From: Sedimenticola sp. | GTDB taxonomy: Bacteria; Pseudomonadota; Gammaproteobacteria; Chromatiales; Chromatiaceae | Direction of reading: 5' to 3' | Assembly (NCBI GenBank): GCA_026985055.1 | Contig: JALSQZ010000045.1 | Coordinates: forward strand, 23,964 to 87,963 | DNA length: 64,000 nucleotides | Shown: positions 37,957 through 48,725 of the stretch, piece after piece | Numbering within the stretch: position 1 is the stretch's first letter | Layout of the letters: each line of letters opens with the position of its first letter | The notes under the pieces: generated by a model | Seen by the model: only the letters and a program-made list of their open reading frames with translations | Database searches by the model: none | Told to the model about the DNA's origin: nothing | Program-made: the position numbers and the translations under genes

Positions 37957-38406
37957 ATGGCAGACAATACTGTCGATATGGAACAGGAAATGACGCTCAA
38001 TAGTGGTATCGCCGCTTTTGAAGCCAAACATTTCGTACGCGCGGCGGAACTGCTGGAACCGTTGGCCGAAGCCGGAAATGCCGAGGCTCAGTACCGCGTC
38101 GCCATCATGGCGCAGAACGGGCTGGGAATGGTGGAAAATCAGCTCCAGGCGTACAAGTTCATGAAAGAAGCAGCGGAATCCGGTCTGCCTTTCGCGCAAC
38201 ACGGTCTGGGCTTCATGTATCTGGAAGGAGAGTGCGTGGAAAAGAACGGAGAAAAGGCACTGTACTGGTTCATGAAAGGCGCAGAGCAGGGATTGCAGGG
38301 TTCCATGACCACCATTGCCATGATGTACCAGGATGGCAACGGGGTGGAAGCCGACCCGGAAAAAGCCCGGGAATGGTTCCACAAGGCAGGCTTCGACGAG
38401 ATGTAG
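37957..38406 (+). CDS. Sel1-repeat (TPR-like) protein
   Basis: A 149-residue cytoplasmic protein of three to four Sel1 repeats, e.g. AEAQYRVAIMAQNGLGMVEN, AQHGLGFMYLEGECVEKNGEKALYWFMKGAE and MTTIAMMYQDGNGVEADPEKAREWFHKAG, with the alternating small/large residue pattern of paired helices. Such modules are protein-binding scaffolds. ATG at 37957 has a GGGAG ribosome-binding site; the frame extends upstream without one. A TACAAT -10-like hexamer lies about 45 bp upstream. No function can be assigned from the neighbours. Confidence 0.82.
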   Translation: MADNTVDMEQEMTLNSGIAAFEAKHFVRAAELLEPLAEAGNAEAQYRVAIMAQNGLGMVENQLQAYKFMKEAAESGLPFAQHGLGFMYLEGECVEKNGEKALYWFMKGAEQGLQGSMTTIAMMYQDGNGVEADPEKAREWFHKAGFDEM

Positions 38407-38439
38407 GGTTTCCGTCAGCCGCCCTGTCTTCAGCAGCGC

Positions 38440-39498
38440 TCAAACAGTGCGCCGTTTGCGTACCGCCTTGGCCAGTTTTTCCAGCAGTGGAACACTGTCT
38501 TCCCAGGGCAGACAGGCATCCGTGATGCTCTGGCCATAGACCAGGGGTTTTCCCGGTATCAGGGGCTGATTGCCGCCTACCAGGTGGCTTTCGACCATGG
38601 CGCCGATGATGCGAATATCGCCCCTGGTGACCTGGCCGGCCACGTCATGCCCCACATCCAGCTGTTTTTCATACTGCTTGTGGCTGTTGGCATGGCTGAA
38701 ATCAATCATCAGGCGCGGTGTCAGCCCGGCCTTTTCCATTTCCTCTGCCGCCAGATTTACGGATTCCGCGTCATAGTTGGGCCGTTTGCCGCCGCGCAGA
38801 ATGATATGGGTGTCGTTGTTGCCGGTGGTGCTGAAAATGGCGGAGTGGCCTTCCTTGGTCATGGACATGAAAACATGCGGACGCTCGGCTGCGCGCATGG
38901 CGTCCACTGCCACGCGCATGGTGCCGTCGGTGCCGTTTTTGAAGCCAACCGGACAGGACAGGCCGGAGGCCAGTTCCCGGTGTCCCTGACTCTCTGTGGT
39001 ACGCGCGCCAATGGCGCCCCAGCTCACCAGGTCGGCTATATACTGGGGTGAAATGAGATCCAGAAACTCGGTCCCCGCAGGCAACCCCTGGTTGTTGATA
39101 TCCAGCAGCAGGCTGCGGGCCAGTTCCAGCCCCTTGTTGATCTGATAGCTGTCATCCAGATACGGATCATTGATCAGGCCTTTCCAGCCCACGGTAGTGC
39201 GTGGTTTCTCGAAGTACACGCGCATGACAATGAGCAGGTCGTCCGCAAGCTGTTGTTTTACCTTGATCAGCTTCCCCGCATAATCCAGCGCGGCTTCGGG
39301 GTCATGTACTGAACAGGGACCGATAACCACCAGCAGCCGGTCATCCTCGCCATGCAGGATGCGATGGATTTGCTGCCGGGCGTCGAAGACGGTTTTGGCT
39401 GCGGCTTCGGTTATGGGGTAGCGATCATGAAGAACAGCGGCAGGAACCACTTCCCGGGTGGCGCGGATACGAAGGTTGTCTGTTGGATATTGTTGCAT
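38440..39498 (-). CDS. 3-deoxy-7-phosphoheptulonate (DAHP) synthase, class I
   Basis: Condenses phosphoenolpyruvate with erythrose-4-phosphate at the entry of the shikimate pathway. The 352-residue protein matches AroF/G/H: VVIGPCSVHDPEAALDYA, MRVYFEKPRTTVGWKGLINDP, AGTEFLDLISPQYIADLVSWGAIGARTTESQ, LMIDFSHANS, and the C-terminal QSITDACLPWEDS. The isozyme (which aromatic amino acid inhibits it) cannot be decided confidently from sequence. It is 60 nt downstream of oppF on the same strand, though function suggests independent regulation. Confidence 0.95.
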   Translation of the reverse strand: MQQYPTDNLRIRATREVVPAAVLHDRYPITEAAAKTVFDARQQIHRILHGEDDRLLVVIGPCSVHDPEAALDYAGKLIKVKQQLADDLLIVMRVYFEKPRTTVGWKGLINDPYLDDSYQINKGLELARSLLLDINNQGLPAGTEFLDLISPQYIADLVSWGAIGARTTESQGHRELASGLSCPVGFKNGTDGTMRVAVDAMRAAERPHVFMSMTKEGHSAIFSTTGNNDTHIILRGGKRPNYDAESVNLAAEEMEKAGLTPRLMIDFSHANSHKQYEKQLDVGHDVAGQVTRGDIRIIGAMVESHLVGGNQPLIPGKPLVYGQSITDACLPWEDSVPLLEKLAKAVRKRRTV

Positions 39499-39558
39499 GA
39501 GCCTGTTCTACACTTCGGCGGGAAAGCAGACAATTATAGCCCTTTGCGGTGACTCCTC

Positions 39559-40526
<968 letters not shown>

Positions 40527-40530
<4 letters not shown>

Positions 40531-41507
40531 GATGCCTCTCCCACGGGATGAAAACAGGCCACGGCCTGTTCGCCCTGCCATTGCAGCGGAGGTTCCTGCT
40601 GGTGGCAGAGGTCGTCGGCCTTGTGACAGCGATCCACGAAACGGCAGCCCGAAGGCAGATGCAGAAGGTCGGGCACGGTGCCGGGAATGGTCGGCAGCTC
40701 ATCCAGCTTTTCTTCCCGGATCCGGGGGATGGATTTCAGCAGACCTTCGGAGTAAGGGTGCCGGGGCGCGCTGAACAGCGGATGTATGGGCGCCTGTTCC
40801 GCTACCCGCCCGGCGTACATGACCACGGCGCGGCTGCAGGTCTGGGCTACAACACCAAGATCATGGGTAACCAGCACAACGGAGGTATCCAGTTCGTCCT
40901 GCAGCTTGACCATTTGCTCCAGCACCTGGGCCTGGGTGGTGACATCCAGGGCGGTGGTGGGTTCGTCCGCCAGCAGCAGTTTGGGATTGCAGGACAAGGC
41001 CATGGCGATCATCACCCGCTGGCGCATGCCGCCGGACATCTGGTGTGGATATTCGTCGATGCGTTTGCCTGGCGAGGGGATGCCGACCAGGGCCAGCATT
41101 TCCGTAGCCCGCTCACGCGCCTGGCGGCGGGTCATGCCCTGGTGACGCATGAGTACATCAGTCATCTGGGTGGCGATGGTGAAAACCGGGTTCAGGGCGG
41201 TCATGGGCTCCTGGAAGATCATGGAGATCTCCTTGCCGCGAATGTGCCGGTATTCCGATTCCGGCAGGCCCACCAGTTCCCGCCCCTGGAGCTGGATGCT
41301 GCCGGAAACGATGCGTCCCGGGGGAGAGGGAATCAGCCCCAGGATGGCCAGCGAAGTCACGGATTTGCCGCATCCGGACTCGCCCACCAGTCCCAGGGTT
41401 TCGCCGGGCATGATGTCGAAGCTCACTCCGTCGATGGCACGCACGATGCCGCGCTGGGTGGAAAATTCGATGACCAGGTCTTTTACGCTGAGCAGGGGCT
41501 GGGTCAT
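40527..41507 (-). CDS. oppD: Oligopeptide ABC transporter ATP-binding protein OppD
   Basis: The partner ATPase of OppF. The 326-residue protein has Walker A GESGCGKSVTSLAILGL, the OppD/DppD stretch GKEISMIFQEPMTALNPVF, signature MSGGMRQRVMIAMAL, Walker B LLLADEPTTALDVT and the C-terminal Cys motif GCRFVDRCHKADDLC, which in DppD-type proteins can hold an Fe-S cluster. It starts at 41507 (MTQPLLSVKDLVIEF) with a 4-nt overlap with oppC; the longer frame reading back into oppC is a shadow. Confidence 0.93.
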
Positions 41508-42391
41508 GCGCTCACCTTCTTCGGGTCGAGGGCGTCCTGCAGGGAATCGGAGAACATGTTGAAGGCCATGACCAGCACGAACAGGAATACCGATGCGGTA
41601 ATGAAGTTGGAATAATGCCCCGCCTGCACCTCCTGGGTGGATTCGGCAATCATCAGTCCCCAGGAAACCCCATCCACCACGCCCAGGCCCAGGAAGCTGA
41701 GAATGACTTCGGACTTGATGGCGCCGACAAAGACGATGGTGGCCTGCACCAGCAGGATGTGGAAGGTGTTGGGGGTGATGTGACGAAAGATGATGAGCCG
41801 CTGGGGCAGGCCGATGGCCCGGGCCGCTTCCACGAACTCGAAATGCTTCAGCTTGATGACCTCGCCGCGCACCAGGCGCGCGGTGGTGGTCCAGAAGGTG
41901 GCAATCATGGCTACATGCATGGAATAGGCATATCCTTGCAGGGAGTAGGCGATGGCGGCGACGAACAGGTAGAAGGGAATGGAATCCAGCACGCCCATGA
42001 GCCACAGGATGATTTCATCCACCCAGCTGTTGGTGAAGTAGCCTGCCAGCGCTCCCAGCAAGCCGCCCAGCAAAGTGGAAAGTATGGCCACCACCATGCC
42101 TACTTCGAAAGCTGTCTTGGTGCTGTAGATGGCCCGCTCGAAAATGTCCTGGCCGATGATGTTGGTGCCCGCCCAGTATTCCGCGGAAGGGGGCGCCCAC
42201 ATGGGGCCTTCGATGCCGCTCCAGTTCTGCCCCCAGAGCCCGGCCCAGACACCCAGGGCAATGAGCATGAAAAAGACTACTACTCCCAGGGACAGCATGC
42301 CGAGGCGGTCGCGGCGGAATTTGTACCAGGCCTTGCCCCACAGGGACTCACTCTCCCGGGGTGTGCCGATGTCGTCGGTCAGTGTATTCAT
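41504..42391 (-). CDS. oppC: Oligopeptide ABC transporter permease OppC
   Basis: Inner-membrane subunit of the peptide importer. The 295-residue protein has a cytoplasmic N-terminus (ESLWGKAWYKFRRDRLGM), a first helix (about 33-55), a periplasmic loop (WGQNWSGIEGPMWAPPSAEYWAGTN) and five further helices. The EAA loop that contacts the ATPases is FVEAARAIGLPQRLIIFRHITPN. Four-nucleotide overlaps on both sides (oppB, oppD) indicate translational coupling. Confidence 0.93.
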   Translation of the reverse strand: MNTLTDDIGTPRESESLWGKAWYKFRRDRLGMLSLGVVVFFMLIALGVWAGLWGQNWSGIEGPMWAPPSAEYWAGTNIIGQDIFERAIYSTKTAFEVGMVVAILSTLLGGLLGALAGYFTNSWVDEIILWLMGVLDSIPFYLFVAAIAYSLQGYAYSMHVAMIATFWTTTARLVRGEVIKLKHFEFVEAARAIGLPQRLIIFRHITPNTFHILLVQATIVFVGAIKSEVILSFLGLGVVDGVSWGLMIAESTQEVQAGHYSNFITASVFLFVLVMAFNMFSDSLQDALDPKKVSA

Positions 42392-43341
42392 TTCAGGGAC
42401 ACTCGAGGATCTACCAGCTTGTAGAAGATGTCGTTGAGAATCAGCACCACCACGAACAGTACCGCGGTAATGCCCACCACTGCCTTGAGGATGGGCTGAT
42501 CGCCAGTGGTGATGGCGTCATAGGTCACCAGGCCCACGCCGGGGATGCCGAAATAACTTTCCAGCAGCAGGGAGCCGGAAATCACCACCAGGGGTATGGA
42601 GAACATGATGCGGGTGATGATGGGAATCATGGCGTTTTTCAGAATGTGCTTGAACAGCAGCTCCCCCGGCGGGGTGCCAAAGGCCTTGGCGGTGCGTACA
42701 TGGTCGCGTCCCATTTCCTCCACGATCACCGCCCGGTAGAAGCGGGTGTTGTAGCCCAGAGCGACGAATACCGTGGCCAGGGTGGGTACGGTGACATAGC
42801 GCAGATAATCCCAGAAGCCGTACACATTCCAGCCCCTCACGGGAAACCAGCCCAGACCGTCGTTTGATGAGAATATGATCTGGAAGGCGATGATGACGAT
42901 GAGAAAGCTGACGCTCATGCCCACCACGGAGCCCCCCATGATGATCTTGTCCCACCAGCCGCCGCGGTGATAGGCGGCAATCAGCGCCAGGGCAATGCCC
43001 AGCAGGTTGCCCAGAACGAACCCGGGGATGATCAGGGCCAGGGAAATGGGCACGGTGCGGGCGAGAATGCTGTTTACCCGCTCGCCGGTGGAATCCGAAT
43101 AGCCGAAGTCGAAGGTTACCAGTTCTTTCATGTATTCCAGATAACGGGTAACGAAAGGCTTGTCGTACCCCAGCTGGTGGCGAACTTCCTGAATCTGTTC
43201 CGGCGTGGGGTTCTTGCCCACCAGTTCATAGGTCTTGTCCGGGCCAAAATAGACCATGAGCAGAAAGCTGATCAGGGTAACGCCGATGATCAGGGGAATG
43301 CCGGTGATGAATTTGCGCAGGGCGTACTGGAGCATTTCCAT
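42388..43341 (-). CDS. oppB: Oligopeptide ABC transporter permease OppB
   Basis: Second membrane subunit of the importer. The 317-residue protein opens MEMLQYALRKFITGIPLIIGVTLISFLLM, the typical OppB/DppB first helix, followed by a large loop with DKPFVTRYLEYMKELVTFDFGYS and the EAA loop DHVRTAKAFGTPPGELLFKHILKNAMIP. Six membrane segments are visible. Its start codon abuts the oppA stop (1-nt overlap) and its end overlaps oppC by 4 nt. Confidence 0.93.
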   Translation of the reverse strand: MEMLQYALRKFITGIPLIIGVTLISFLLMVYFGPDKTYELVGKNPTPEQIQEVRHQLGYDKPFVTRYLEYMKELVTFDFGYSDSTGERVNSILARTVPISLALIIPGFVLGNLLGIALALIAAYHRGGWWDKIIMGGSVVGMSVSFLIVIIAFQIIFSSNDGLGWFPVRGWNVYGFWDYLRYVTVPTLATVFVALGYNTRFYRAVIVEEMGRDHVRTAKAFGTPPGELLFKHILKNAMIPIITRIMFSIPLVVISGSLLLESYFGIPGVGLVTYDAITTGDQPILKAVVGITAVLFVVVLILNDIFYKLVDPRVSLK

Positions 43342-45131
43342 TATTTTTCCGCCTCCTTCACGTCCACATATTTCAGATGGAAGCCGCCGACGATGGATTG
43401 ATCGGGAAAACTCACCACATCCTTGTGCCAGAGGAAGATCTGCCGCCGGGAAAGCCCGGAGATGGTCACACAGGCGTCCAGCACGATCTGGTTCATTTTG
43501 CGGTACAGGCGGGTGCGTTCCGGAGACTGCTGCATGACCGCGGTCTGTTCATAGAGGCGGTTGTATTCCGGATCATCGAAGTTGGCATTGTTCGAGCCGG
43601 GTGAGCCATTGGGTCCATAGAAGAGTTGCAGGGTGTTTTCCGCGTCGGGATAGTCCAGCCCCCAGCCCATGCCAACGATCTTTATCTTGGCCTTTTTCAC
43701 CGCCCGGTTGAAATCCCCGAAGGAAGCATAGCTGTCGAAGACGATTTTCTCCTTGGGATAGCCGATTTTCATCAGCCAGCCCCTGAACTGTTCAAACATC
43801 TGACGGCTGTCCACGGAAGCCACGCCGCCATAGGTCAGCGTGGGCAGCATATCCGTCGTCCAGCCGGCGTCGTCGAGGAGTTTGCGCCCCAGTGCTGGAT
43901 CGTGGCGCAAGGCTTCCCTGGAGGCATCCGGGTCGTATTCAGGGACCACCGGCGGGATGATGCCGGGGAAGACGAATCCCATTTCGTTGTAGAATTTTTT
44001 GTTCCGGTCATCCCAGTCGAAGGCATAGCGAATGGCGCAGCGCAGGGCGTGATTCATTTTTTCGCGCTGCTTGTCCTGGTTGTAACCGATTTCCGGATCA
44101 CGCATGTTGAAATCGGTATGCACGAAGCCGTTTTCATAGCCCGAGGTCATGAAGTATTTTTGCGCGTATTCGGGCTTGAGAACAATCGAAGGCTGCTTCT
44201 GCGCCAGGACATCGTCCAGCAGTTCCTTGGGAATGCCGGCGTACTGGATTTCATCTCCCTTGGTAAAGGAATTCCAGCGAGACAGGGACTGCTTGATGAA
44301 GTGAATCTCCAGACGATCCACCAGCGGCGGGATTTTACCGTCGATTTCCCTGATGCCGTATTTGCCGTGCAGGGCTTCGTCATAGCCTTCATAGGCGAGA
44401 TCGATGGGTTCCTTGCGGTATTTGGGGTTCTTGAGCAAGACCACGCCGACGGAATCGAAGCGTTGCAGGCGGAAAGGCCCGGAGCCGACCGGATGCACGG
44501 AGAATTCCCGGCCATAGTATTCCACGGCTTCCCGGGGAACCACGGCCGAATAACCCTGTGCCAGGGTATGTATCAGCTGTGGAAACGGCTTGTTGAGGAT
44601 GATCTGTATGGTATAACGATCCAGCGCCTTCAGGCCTTCCACTTCCTTGTCGTAGTCCGAGCCGGCTTTTTTCCATGCCTCCATGCCCTTGATGCGTCCG
44701 GCCCAGAACCAGCTGCCCTGGGAACGGGTTTTCGGGTCGAAATGACGCTTCAGGGAATACACGAAATCCGCTGCCGTCACTTCCCGTCCCTTGCCATCGG
44801 GAAAGGCCGGGTCGTCGATGAATTCCACCCCCTGCTTGATGCGGATGGTATAGGTCAGTCCGTCCTCGGATACTTCTGGCAGGGCCACTGCCAGGTTTGG
44901 CTTGATCTGGTAGGGGCGGGCCAGGTACTTGTAGGAATACAGGGTGTCATAGACATTCACCACCACATGATTGGCATAGACGGTGGCGCTCTGGGCCGGG
45001 TCCAGGCTGGTGGGGGAGCCGCTCAGGGAATGACGGTAGATCTTCATCCCGGCGGTGTCCGGGCCATCGGTGCAAGCTCCCAGCAGCAGGAACAGGGGCA
45101 GCGTCAGCAGGGCGAAGAATCGTTTTGGCAT
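43341..45131 (-). CDS. oppA: Peptide-binding lipoprotein of the opp transporter (SBP family 5)
   Basis: Captures peptides for OppBCDF. The 596-residue protein begins MPKRFFALLTLPLFLLLGACTDG, a lipoprotein signal with lipobox LGAC, so it is anchored by an acylated Cys. The SBP_bac_5 fold follows (GSPTSLDPAQSATVYANHVVVNVYDTLYSY... VHPVGSGPFRLQRFD... GMGWGLDYPDAENTLQLFYG). The start at 45131 restores the lipoprotein signal; the frame is open for 335 codons upstream, but that part is antisense to trpH. A TATACT -10-like hexamer lies at 45167-45172 with a weak -35. First gene of the operon. Confidence 0.92.
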   Translation of the reverse strand: MPKRFFALLTLPLFLLLGACTDGPDTAGMKIYRHSLSGSPTSLDPAQSATVYANHVVVNVYDTLYSYKYLARPYQIKPNLAVALPEVSEDGLTYTIRIKQGVEFIDDPAFPDGKGREVTAADFVYSLKRHFDPKTRSQGSWFWAGRIKGMEAWKKAGSDYDKEVEGLKALDRYTIQIILNKPFPQLIHTLAQGYSAVVPREAVEYYGREFSVHPVGSGPFRLQRFDSVGVVLLKNPKYRKEPIDLAYEGYDEALHGKYGIREIDGKIPPLVDRLEIHFIKQSLSRWNSFTKGDEIQYAGIPKELLDDVLAQKQPSIVLKPEYAQKYFMTSGYENGFVHTDFNMRDPEIGYNQDKQREKMNHALRCAIRYAFDWDDRNKKFYNEMGFVFPGIIPPVVPEYDPDASREALRHDPALGRKLLDDAGWTTDMLPTLTYGGVASVDSRQMFEQFRGWLMKIGYPKEKIVFDSYASFGDFNRAVKKAKIKIVGMGWGLDYPDAENTLQLFYGPNGSPGSNNANFDDPEYNRLYEQTAVMQQSPERTRLYRKMNQIVLDACVTISGLSRRQIFLWHKDVVSFPDQSIVGGFHLKYVDVKEAEK

Positions 45132-45263
45132 GGACGAGCATGTTTTCCGGATATCACAAGAGCGCGAGTATAACGGGTTCATTGCCAAGGGAAAAACGTT
45201 TTTGTTGTTGTGTTCCCGAGGTATTTGAAAACATCTGTGGTAAAAATGATAAAATAAGCGGCT

Positions 45264-46094
45264 ATGTCTTTGAATTATGACCTCCACAGCCATTCCACGG
45301 TTTCCGATGGAACCCTTGCTCCCGGCGAACTGGTGAAGCTTGCCGCAGAATCCGGGGTGGATGTGCTTGCCTTGACCGATCACGACAATGTCTCGGGCAT
45401 TGCCGAGGCGCGGGATGCGGCGCGGACATGGAATCTGAAACTGGTGCCCGGCGTGGAAATCTCCGTGAGCTGGAACGGACATACGGTGCATATACTCGGG
45501 CTGAATGTGGATGAAACAAATCCTGCCTTGTGCCAGGGTTTGCGCCAGTTGTGTGAGTACCGTTCCTGGCGGGCAGAGGAAATAGGACGCAGCTTGCAGC
45601 GCGAGGGGATTGGTGGAGCGTATGAAGGCGCTTGTGAACTGGCCACCGGCGCCCTGGTGGGGCGTCTGCATTTTGCCCGGTTTTTGGTGCAGAAGGGGCA
45701 CGCGGCAGATCTCAAAGAGGTGTTCCGCAAGTTTCTGGTCAAGGGCAGGCCAGGATATGTGAATGGCGAATGGGCCAGACTGGAAGATGTCCTGGATTGG
45801 ATTCAGCAAGCGGGGGGTATGGCGGTCATCGCCCATCCGGCCCGTTACAACATGACCCGGAGCAAGCTGCGGCGGCTGATTGGCGAGTTTCGCGAACTGG
45901 GTGGCCGGGGACTGGAGGTAGTGTCCGGGAGTCACAGCAGGGACGAATATTTCACCATGGCCAGACATGCCCGTGACTTTGGCCTGCTGGCGTCCGCAGG
46001 CTCTGACTATCACGGCCCGGAAAATCCCTGGATCAAACTGGGGCAGCTGCCGGAGCTTCCGCCCGGCTGTGAGCCGGTATGGGAGCATTTTTGA
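45264..46094 (+). CDS. PHP-domain phosphoesterase, RNase AM/TrpH type
   Basis: A 276-residue metal-dependent phosphoesterase. Motifs: DLHSHSTVSDGTLAPGEL (metal-binding His/Asp), LALTDHDNVSGIAEA, LVPGVEISVSW, MAVIAHPARYNMT and ASAGSDYHGP, covering the PHP metal sites. E. coli TrpH (YciV) is a 5'-3' exoribonuclease and 3',5'-bisphosphate nucleotidase. Its stop codon overlaps the next ATG (TGATG). The trpH-yciO pair is a conserved gammaproteobacterial arrangement. It is divergent from oppA with a 132-bp shared upstream region. Confidence 0.93.
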   Translation: MSLNYDLHSHSTVSDGTLAPGELVKLAAESGVDVLALTDHDNVSGIAEARDAARTWNLKLVPGVEISVSWNGHTVHILGLNVDETNPALCQGLRQLCEYRSWRAEEIGRSLQREGIGGAYEGACELATGALVGRLHFARFLVQKGHAADLKEVFRKFLVKGRPGYVNGEWARLEDVLDWIQQAGGMAVIAHPARYNMTRSKLRRLIGEFRELGGRGLEVVSGSHSRDEYFTMARHARDFGLLASAGSDYHGPENPWIKLGQLPELPPGCEPVWEHF

Positions 46095-46714
46095 TGGCAC
46101 AGTTTTTTCAGATACACCCGGAAAATCCCCAGCCACGCCTGATTCGGCAGGTAGTGGATATCCTGCGTGGTGGGGGGCTGGTCATCTATCCCACCGATTC
46201 CAGTTATGCCATTGGCTGCCAGTTGGGGGACAAGTCCGCTCTGGAGCGAATTCGTCATATCCGGCGTCTGGACGACAAGCACAATTTCACTCTGGTGTGC
46301 CGGGATCTGTCCGAGATTTCGAACTATACCAAGCTGGACAATCAGCAGTACCGGCTCATCAAAAGCCTCACGCCAGGCCCCTACACCTTCATTCTCAAGG
46401 CGACCAAACAGGTGCCCAAGCGACTCATGCACGCCAAACGCAAGACCATAGGCATTCGCATACCGGACAACCGCATTGCCCTGGCGCTGCTCGAGGAGTT
46501 CAACGAACCCATACTCAGCAGCACCCTGATTCTTCCCGGAGACGACACGCCGCTCATGGATCCCTACGACATGAAGGATGTCCTTGGCAATCAGGTGGAC
46601 CTCATCATCGATGGCGGATATTGCGGTTACGATCCCACCACGGTGATCGTCATGGAGGACGATGAACCCTGGATTGCGCGCTACGGCAAGGGCGATACTT
46701 CCTTGTTCGAATAG
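46094..46714 (+). CDS. yciO: YciO-family (Sua5/YrdC-like) protein
   Basis: A 206-residue homologue of threonylcarbamoyl-AMP synthase. GGGLVIYPTDSSYAIGCQLGDKSALERI and LTPGPYTFILKATKQVPKRL form the YrdC nucleotide/threonine pocket. The exact reaction of the YciO branch is less settled than that of TsaC, so the housekeeping t6A role should not be assumed. The ATG at 46094 overlaps the trpH stop; the frame extends five codons further upstream. Confidence 0.92.
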   Translation: MAQFFQIHPENPQPRLIRQVVDILRGGGLVIYPTDSSYAIGCQLGDKSALERIRHIRRLDDKHNFTLVCRDLSEISNYTKLDNQQYRLIKSLTPGPYTFILKATKQVPKRLMHAKRKTIGIRIPDNRIALALLEEFNEPILSSTLILPGDDTPLMDPYDMKDVLGNQVDLIIDGGYCGYDPTTVIVMEDDEPWIARYGKGDTSLFE

Positions 46715-46777
46715 GGTCTGGCGAAAAAACGAGATTCCCAATCCTCTTTCTTGCCCTTTTCCGGATATAATCGGCCG

Positions 46778-47455
46778 ATGCCACAGGAACTCAATCTCAT
46801 TCAACAGCTGGCCGTATTCGTACTGCCACTCATCTTCGCCATAACCGTCCATGAAGCCGCGCACGGCTGGGTGGCGGACAAACTGGGGGATCATACCGCC
46901 CGGACCATGGGGCGGGTGACCATCAACCCGATTCCGCACATCGATCTGGTGGGCACCATCATCGTGCCCCTGGCGCTGTACGCCATGACCACCCTGGCCG
47001 GCGGTGGCGGACTGATTTTCGGCTGGGCCAAGCCCGTGCCCATCAATCCACGCAATTTCAGCAATTATCGGCGCGACATGGCGCTTACAGCTGCCGCCGG
47101 GCCCGGTTCCAATTTCATCATGCTCCTGATCTGGGCGGTGCTTCTGCGCCTGTCCGTGGGCCTGGAGTCCTCGGCTGGCTGGTTTTCCGAACCCCTGGCC
47201 TACATGGCCGTGGGAGGAATACTCATCAATGGGATTCTCATGGTGCTGAATCTGCTGCCGATCCTGCCTCTGGACGGGGGGCGGGTGCTGGCTTCCCTGC
47301 TGCCGCCCAGACTGTCTTTCACCTATGCGAAACTGGAGCCCTGGGGGCTGTTTATTCTTATTGGTCTGATGGTCACCGGCATTCTCTGGCCCATCATGGG
47401 GCCCATGTTGCAACTGGTACAGGGGCTGGCCTATTCCGTTGCAGGACTCATGTGA
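46778..47455 (+). CDS. Site-2-protease-like membrane metallopeptidase (M50)
   Basis: A 225-residue inner-membrane zinc protease of the YwhC/S2P-short type. The HEAAH zinc motif lies in the first membrane segment (FAITVHEAAHGWVADKLGD) and the second metal ligand is in NLLPILPLDGGRVL. Five to six hydrophobic segments are visible, and there is no PDZ domain, so it is not RseP. The substrate is unknown. ATG at 46778 is used; the frame is open for nine more codons. Placement between yciO and trpS is common in gammaproteobacteria. Confidence 0.9.
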   Translation: MPQELNLIQQLAVFVLPLIFAITVHEAAHGWVADKLGDHTARTMGRVTINPIPHIDLVGTIIVPLALYAMTTLAGGGGLIFGWAKPVPINPRNFSNYRRDMALTAAAGPGSNFIMLLIWAVLLRLSVGLESSAGWFSEPLAYMAVGGILINGILMVLNLLPILPLDGGRVLASLLPPRLSFTYAKLEPWGLFILIGLMVTGILWPIMGPMLQLVQGLAYSVAGLM

Positions 47456-47507
47456 TCTTGGCAACATCTAGCAATCAAGAGTTCCCAAACCATCAATCAG
47501 GAAAACC

Positions 47508-48725
47508 ATGGAAAATGTAGCAACACAACATGCCCGCGTACTTTCCGGCATGCGGCCCACCGGGCGTCTGCATCTGGGACATTATCACGGCGTAATCAAG
47601 AACTGGGTGGAACTGCAGCATGAGTACCAGTGCTTTTTCTTTGTCGCTGACTGGCATGCCCTGACTACTCATTATGAGGATCCATCCATCATTCCTGACA
47701 GTGTCTGGGATATGGTCATCGACTGGCTGGCAGCCGGGGTGAACCCTGGTGAAGCCACCCTGTTTATTCAATCCCGGGTGCCGGAACATGCCGAGCTGCA
47801 TCTGTTGTTGTCCATGACCACGCCCCTGGGGTGGCTGGAACGGGTGCCCAGTTACAAGGATCAGCAGGAAAAACTCAAGGAGCGGGATCTGGCCACTTAT
47901 GGTTTTCTTGGTTATCCCCTGCTGCAGGCGGCGGACATCCTCATCTACCGCGCCGGTCTGGTGCCCGTGGGAGAGGATCAGGTGGCGCATGTGGAGCTGA
48001 CCCGGGAGATCGCACGGCGCTTCAATCATCTGTATGGGCGGGAAGCGGATTTCGAGCAAAAGGCGGAACAGGCGATGAAGAAAATGGGCAAGAAGAATGC
48101 GCGTTTGTATGCCGGCTACCGCAAAGCCTGGCAGGAACAGGGAGACGATGAAGCCCTGGCCGCTGCCCGCGCCCTGCTGGAATCCCAGCAGAATATCAAT
48201 CTCAGTGACCGCGACCGCCTGTTTGGCTATCTCGAAGGTGGTGGCAAGGTGATTTTGCCGGAACCTCAGGCGCTGCTCACCAAGGCGTCGAAAATGCCCG
48301 GTCTGGATGGTCAGAAGATGTCCAAATCCTATGGCAATACCATCCCCCTGGATGCCCGGCCGGAACAGGTGGAACAGCAATTGCGCACCATGCCTACCGA
48401 TCCCGCCCGGGTGCGGCGCACGGATCCGGGTGATCCGGAAAAATGTCCCGTATGGGAATTTCACAAAGTCTATTCCGACGATACGGTGAAGAACTGGGTA
48501 CAGGAAGGTTGTCGCAGCGCCGCCATAGGCTGTATCGAATGCAAGCAGCCGGTCATCGATGCCGTGCTTGCGGAACTCAGGCCCATGCAGGAACGCGCCG
48601 CCGAGTATGAAAGTGATCCGGATCTGGTGCGCAATATCATCAATGAGGGCTGTGAAAAGGCCAGGGATGAGGCCCGTGATACCATGGATGAAGTGCGCCA
48701 TGTCATGTCCCTGGAATACCGATGA
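47508..48725 (+). CDS. trpS: Tryptophanyl-tRNA synthetase
   Basis: Charges tRNA-Trp. The 405-residue class I enzyme has the HIGH-like HLGH (22-25) in RPTGRLHLGHYHG and KMSKS (270-274). Compared with the about 334-residue E. coli enzyme there is an insertion of about 60 residues between roughly 183 and 250 (EQKAEQAMKKMGKKNARLYAGYRKAWQEQGD... LSDRDRLFGYLEG), typical of the longer TrpRS found in Pseudomonas-like bacteria. It overlaps scpA by 4 nt. Confidence 0.96.
   Translation: MENVATQHARVLSGMRPTGRLHLGHYHGVIKNWVELQHEYQCFFFVADWHALTTHYEDPSIIPDSVWDMVIDWLAAGVNPGEATLFIQSRVPEHAELHLLLSMTTPLGWLERVPSYKDQQEKLKERDLATYGFLGYPLLQAADILIYRAGLVPVGEDQVAHVELTREIARRFNHLYGREADFEQKAEQAMKKMGKKNARLYAGYRKAWQEQGDDEALAAARALLESQQNINLSDRDRLFGYLEGGGKVILPEPQALLTKASKMPGLDGQKMSKSYGNTIPLDARPEQVEQQLRTMPTDPARVRRTDPGDPEKCPVWEFHKVYSDDTVKNWVQEGCRSAAIGCIECKQPVIDAVLAELRPMQERAAEYESDPDLVRNIINEGCEKARDEARDTMDEVRHVMSLEYR

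Noticed and set aside
45225..45262. Promoter for trpH with TTGAAA and TAAAAT
   Set aside because: The two hexamers are 19 bp apart, too long for a confident sigma-70 call.
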